From assembly GCF_048323655.1 (NCBI RefSeq), contig NZ_JBLUWW010000001.1, positions 868,001 through 932,000 of the forward strand: DNA of 64,000 nucleotides, read 5' to 3'. The first letter of the stretch is position 1. Every line of letters begins with the position of its first letter. Below are positions 62,501-64,000 of this stretch, one piece after another. The stretch is from Salinimicrobium soli. Its GTDB lineage: Bacteria; Bacteroidota; Bacteroidia; Flavobacteriales; Flavobacteriaceae. The notes under the pieces are model-generated. The model made no database searches. It was not told where the DNA came from and saw only the letters and a list, made by a program, of their open reading frames with translations. The position numbers and the translations under genes are program-made.

Positions 62501-64000
62501 GAACAGAATTTCGCCGGGATCAGCCGGGCACTGAACTCCACCAATTTTGAGCAGAGCAATGTGGAATACATCGAATTCTGGTTGATGGACCCATTCATCT
62601 ATCCGCAGAATGCACAAAATGACGGTGGCCGACTCGTGTTCAACCTCGGAAATATTTCCGAAGATGTTTTAAAGGACGGACGTAAACAATATGAGAATGG
62701 ACTTCCGGAAGATGGAGGTTTGATCAATACTTCAGAAACCGTTTTTGGAAGGGTACCCGCCAATCAATCCCTAATCTACGCTTTCAACACCGAAGGTCAG
62801 GCGCGCACCAATCAGGATATTGGTTACGACGGATTATTGGATGCTGATGAAGCTTCCAAATTCTCAGCCTTTGCAAACCTTCCCGACCCTTCAGCAGATA
62901 ATTATAATTATTTCCTGAATTCTTCCGGAAGTATTTTAGAGCGTTACTTTGATTACAATGGTCTGGAAGGGAACTCTCCGCCGACAGTGACCAACACCAA
63001 CCGCGGAAATACTACTTTGCCTACCGTGGAAGATCTCAACCGGGACAATACTATGAACACGGTGGACAGCTACTTCGAATACGATGTACCACTGTACCCG
63101 GGGATGAATATTGACAACAGTAAGTATATTACTGACGTAAAGCAGTTTACAACCACTCTCGACAACGGGCAGGAACTGCCGGTACGCTGGTTACAGTTTA
63201 AAATTCCAATCTATGAACCAACTGCCGCCCGCGGCGGAATTGGAGATTTCAGGTCAATTCGGTTCATGAGAATGTACCTCACCGGATTTGAAGATCCTAC
63301 AGTTCTTAGGTTTGGTACAATGGACCTGGTTCGGGGAGATTACCGAAGATATACGCAGACTCTTGATCCTGATAAGTCTGACCCTTCAACTGAAGATACA
63401 TCATTCGAGGTTTCGGCAGTTAGTATTGAAGATAACGAGAACAGGCAACCTATTCCTTATGTTTTGCCTCCGGGAGTAGACCGGGAAGAGCTGCTCAATA
63501 ATAACAGCCGAATTCGCCAAAATGAACAATCCCTTTCTTTGGAAGTTTGCGGATTGGAGCCTCAGGACGCAAGAGCAGTTTATAAGAATTTCCAGATTGA
63601 TATGCGCCAGTATAAGTTCCTGGAAATGTTCATTCATGCTGAATCCCTGCTTAACCGGCCGGCATTAAGTGAAGGTGAACTTGTGGCTTTTATAAGAATA
63701 GGAACAGATTTTACCGATAACTTTTACCAGATAGAAGTGCCGTTAAAACCTACTGATTTTGGTGCAGCTTCTGCTTCCGAGATCTGGCCCGAAGAAAACC
63801 GTCTGAACCTACCGCTGGAATTGCTGCAGGAGATCAAAGCTAAGGTAATTGGAGATCCTTCTCTATTGTCTACAGAACTTAACTTCTTTCAGGAAGATGG
63901 AAGTCTTGTGACTACTGAAGGTAATTATGAAATAGGTCAACTCCGAATCGGGATCAAAGGAAATCCAAGCTTCGGAAGTATAAGAATGCTAATGTTAGGT
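59564..64000 (+). CDS. sprA: SprA, outer-membrane translocon of the type IX secretion system (5' part)
   Basis: The frame is open from the TTG at 59564 to the window end (1479 codons), so the 3' part is missing. It has a signal peptide (about 1-33, ending VSAQ), then SLGKLRLKNPPSIVSSYTYD, LVLTPEEYQE-like LILTPEEYQELV, and QRIQLSLLGNIGERLKVTANYDTESTFDFQNQ. These are standard SprA sequences. SprA is the large beta-barrel channel of type IX secretion and is needed for gliding. The TTG start is the only one compatible with the signal peptide. No in-frame ATG occurs nearby. It lies 5 bp after ruvA. Confidence 0.95.
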   Translation, partial: MGQNYNFRFPLTVGFALIFVLAASFTVSAQDTITRQDTTKTGYSLGKLRLKNPPSIVSSYTYDPVLDRYIYTEKLGNFDLTAPLILTPEEYQELVIQEEMQKYFQDKIDALSGKKEGTEEDQRNLLPGFYVNSDFFQNIFGGGEIELIPQGSVALDLGILYSKRDNPAFSPRNRSTFTFDFDQRIQLSLLGNIGERLKVTANYDTESTFDFQNQLKLEYTPTEDDIIQKIEVGNISMPLNSALIQGAQSLFGVKTELQFGKTRITGVFSEQKSERRTVNVEGGATVQEFDRFAIEYDENRHYFLAHYFRDHYDEALKNYPFINSNVQVTRVQVWVTNRTNSVQNLTDSRNIVAIQDLGESPVQGNIGLENPPAGFFNNPPGAFTDNRNNDLNPFGIKGPGESILTPAIRDIATVQAGFGGLQVSEGTDYVKLENARQLKPSEYKLNSRLGYISLNQRLASDEILAVAFQYTVGGEVYQVGEFANDGIDASGGTNESSISQNLVVKLLKSSVTNVQEPVWDLMMKNIYNLGAFDLEREDFRMNIVYTDPQPLNYITGVEGVPLPEDVEQTTLLKVFNLDNLNISGDPIVGGDGFFDFVPGITINPQTGSIIFTSVEPFGEYLFNKLDPNPNAGGEDYNIPATYNANQAKYVFRSLYTTTKTQAEQEQAEKNKFQLRGRYKSSNVEGIPIGAFNVPQGSVTVTAGGRVLQEGVDYVVNYQFGRVQILDESLLASNIPIQVSTENNALFGQQTKRFTGINVEHMFSENFLVGGTYLNLNERPLTQKSTYSYEPINNTILGLNLNYSTEVPFLTRMVNKLPNIDTDVISNLSLRGEVAYLLPGSPKGNEFGGKATTYVDDFEAAQTSIAIDNPLGWELSSAPLGFGGELANGDLATGYKRAKLAWYTIDPIFYGSSRPGGITDADLASYATRRVFLDEIFPNVDVVQGQSQVLYTMDLAYYPSVRGPYNYNPAAAGGNVLPDPEQNFAGISRALNSTNFEQSNVEYIEFWLMDPFIYPQNAQNDGGRLVFNLGNISEDVLKDGRKQYENGLPEDGGLINTSETVFGRVPANQSLIYAFNTEGQARTNQDIGYDGLLDADEASKFSAFANLPDPSADNYNYFLNSSGSILERYFDYNGLEGNSPPTVTNTNRGNTTLPTVEDLNRDNTMNTVDSYFEYDVPLYPGMNIDNSKYITDVKQFTTTLDNGQELPVRWLQFKIPIYEPTAARGGIGDFRSIRFMRMYLTGFEDPTVLRFGTMDLVRGDYRRYTQTLDPDKSDPSTEDTSFEVSAVSIEDNENRQPIPYVLPPGVDREELLNNNSRIRQNEQSLSLEVCGLEPQDARAVYKNFQIDMRQYKFLEMFIHAESLLNRPALSEGELVAFIRIGTDFTDNFYQIEVPLKPTDFGAASASEIWPEENRLNLPLELLQEIKAKVIGDPSLLSTELNFFQEDGSLVTTEGNYEIGQLRIGIKGNPSFGSIRMLMLG

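Noticed and set aside
1..64000. tRNA, rRNA, CRISPR arrays, insertion sequences or phage genes
   Set aside because: No cloverleaf, direct-repeat array, transposase or integrase pattern was seen on either strand by reading.

Overview
The window looks like chromosome of a denitrifying, aerobic member of the Bacteroidetes, most likely Flavobacteriaceae. The evidence is a SprA gliding/type IX secretion gene next to ruvA, the alternative complex III (act) operon joined to an aa3-type oxidase, a fused ccoNO gene, and Bacteroidetes-type promoters with a TAnnTTTG -7 element. The genus cannot be fixed from the sequence alone. I see no rRNA, tRNA, CRISPR array, insertion sequence or phage gene.

Layout. 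1-5466 (minus): high-affinity cbb3 oxidase operon ccoS-ccoNO-ccoQ-ccoP-ccoG-cupin-ccoH, with ccoH cut by the window edge. 5467-5825: a promoter region with two outward-facing promoters. 5826-7128: a YkvA-like gene and a membrane RCK_C gene. 7337-10225: copper nitrite reductase nirK (fused to cytochrome c), nirV and a SCO protein. 10268-13386: VOC protein, lipoproteins and an ankyrin protein. 13553-17307: membrane-protein genes and a winged-helix regulator whose three promoters share one palindrome. 17486-21080: YegP-like protein, D-lactate dehydrogenase, class V aminotransferase, membrane protein. 21162-29975: ccoI copper ATPase, YceI, two membrane proteins, quinol NO reductase, RIC iron-sulfur repair protein and a universal stress protein. 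30074-33783: receiver-CRP fusion, FixL-like heme-PAS kinase, small membrane protein, second stress protein. 33952-38447: rimP-nusA-infB. 39118-51011: actABCDEF-coxBA. 51098-64000: ruvB, P450, queG, trehalase, malic enzyme, ruvA and the 5' part of sprA.

The most interesting result is a regulon readable from the DNA. Six promoters carry a CRP-type box, TGA-N6-TCA at the core (best form TATGA-N6-TCATA), and in all six the box is followed by exactly 21 bp and then a TAnnTTTG-like -7 element. They lie before ccoS, nirK, ccoI, ric-norB, the stress gene at 29975, and, facing right at 5568, before no recognised gene. The likely regulator is encoded here: a kinase with the heme-ligand His and distal Arg of FixL at the right 20-residue spacing, overlapping a gene that fuses a receiver to a CRP effector and HTH domain. 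In effect FixL, FixJ and FixK are reduced to two proteins that would switch on microaerobic respiration, nitrite and NO reduction, copper delivery and nitrosative repair together. The sixth promoter may make an undescribed small RNA.

A second local circuit is a winged-helix protein (15541-15840) with a 17-bp palindrome covering the -7 region of three nearby promoters, including its own operon's.
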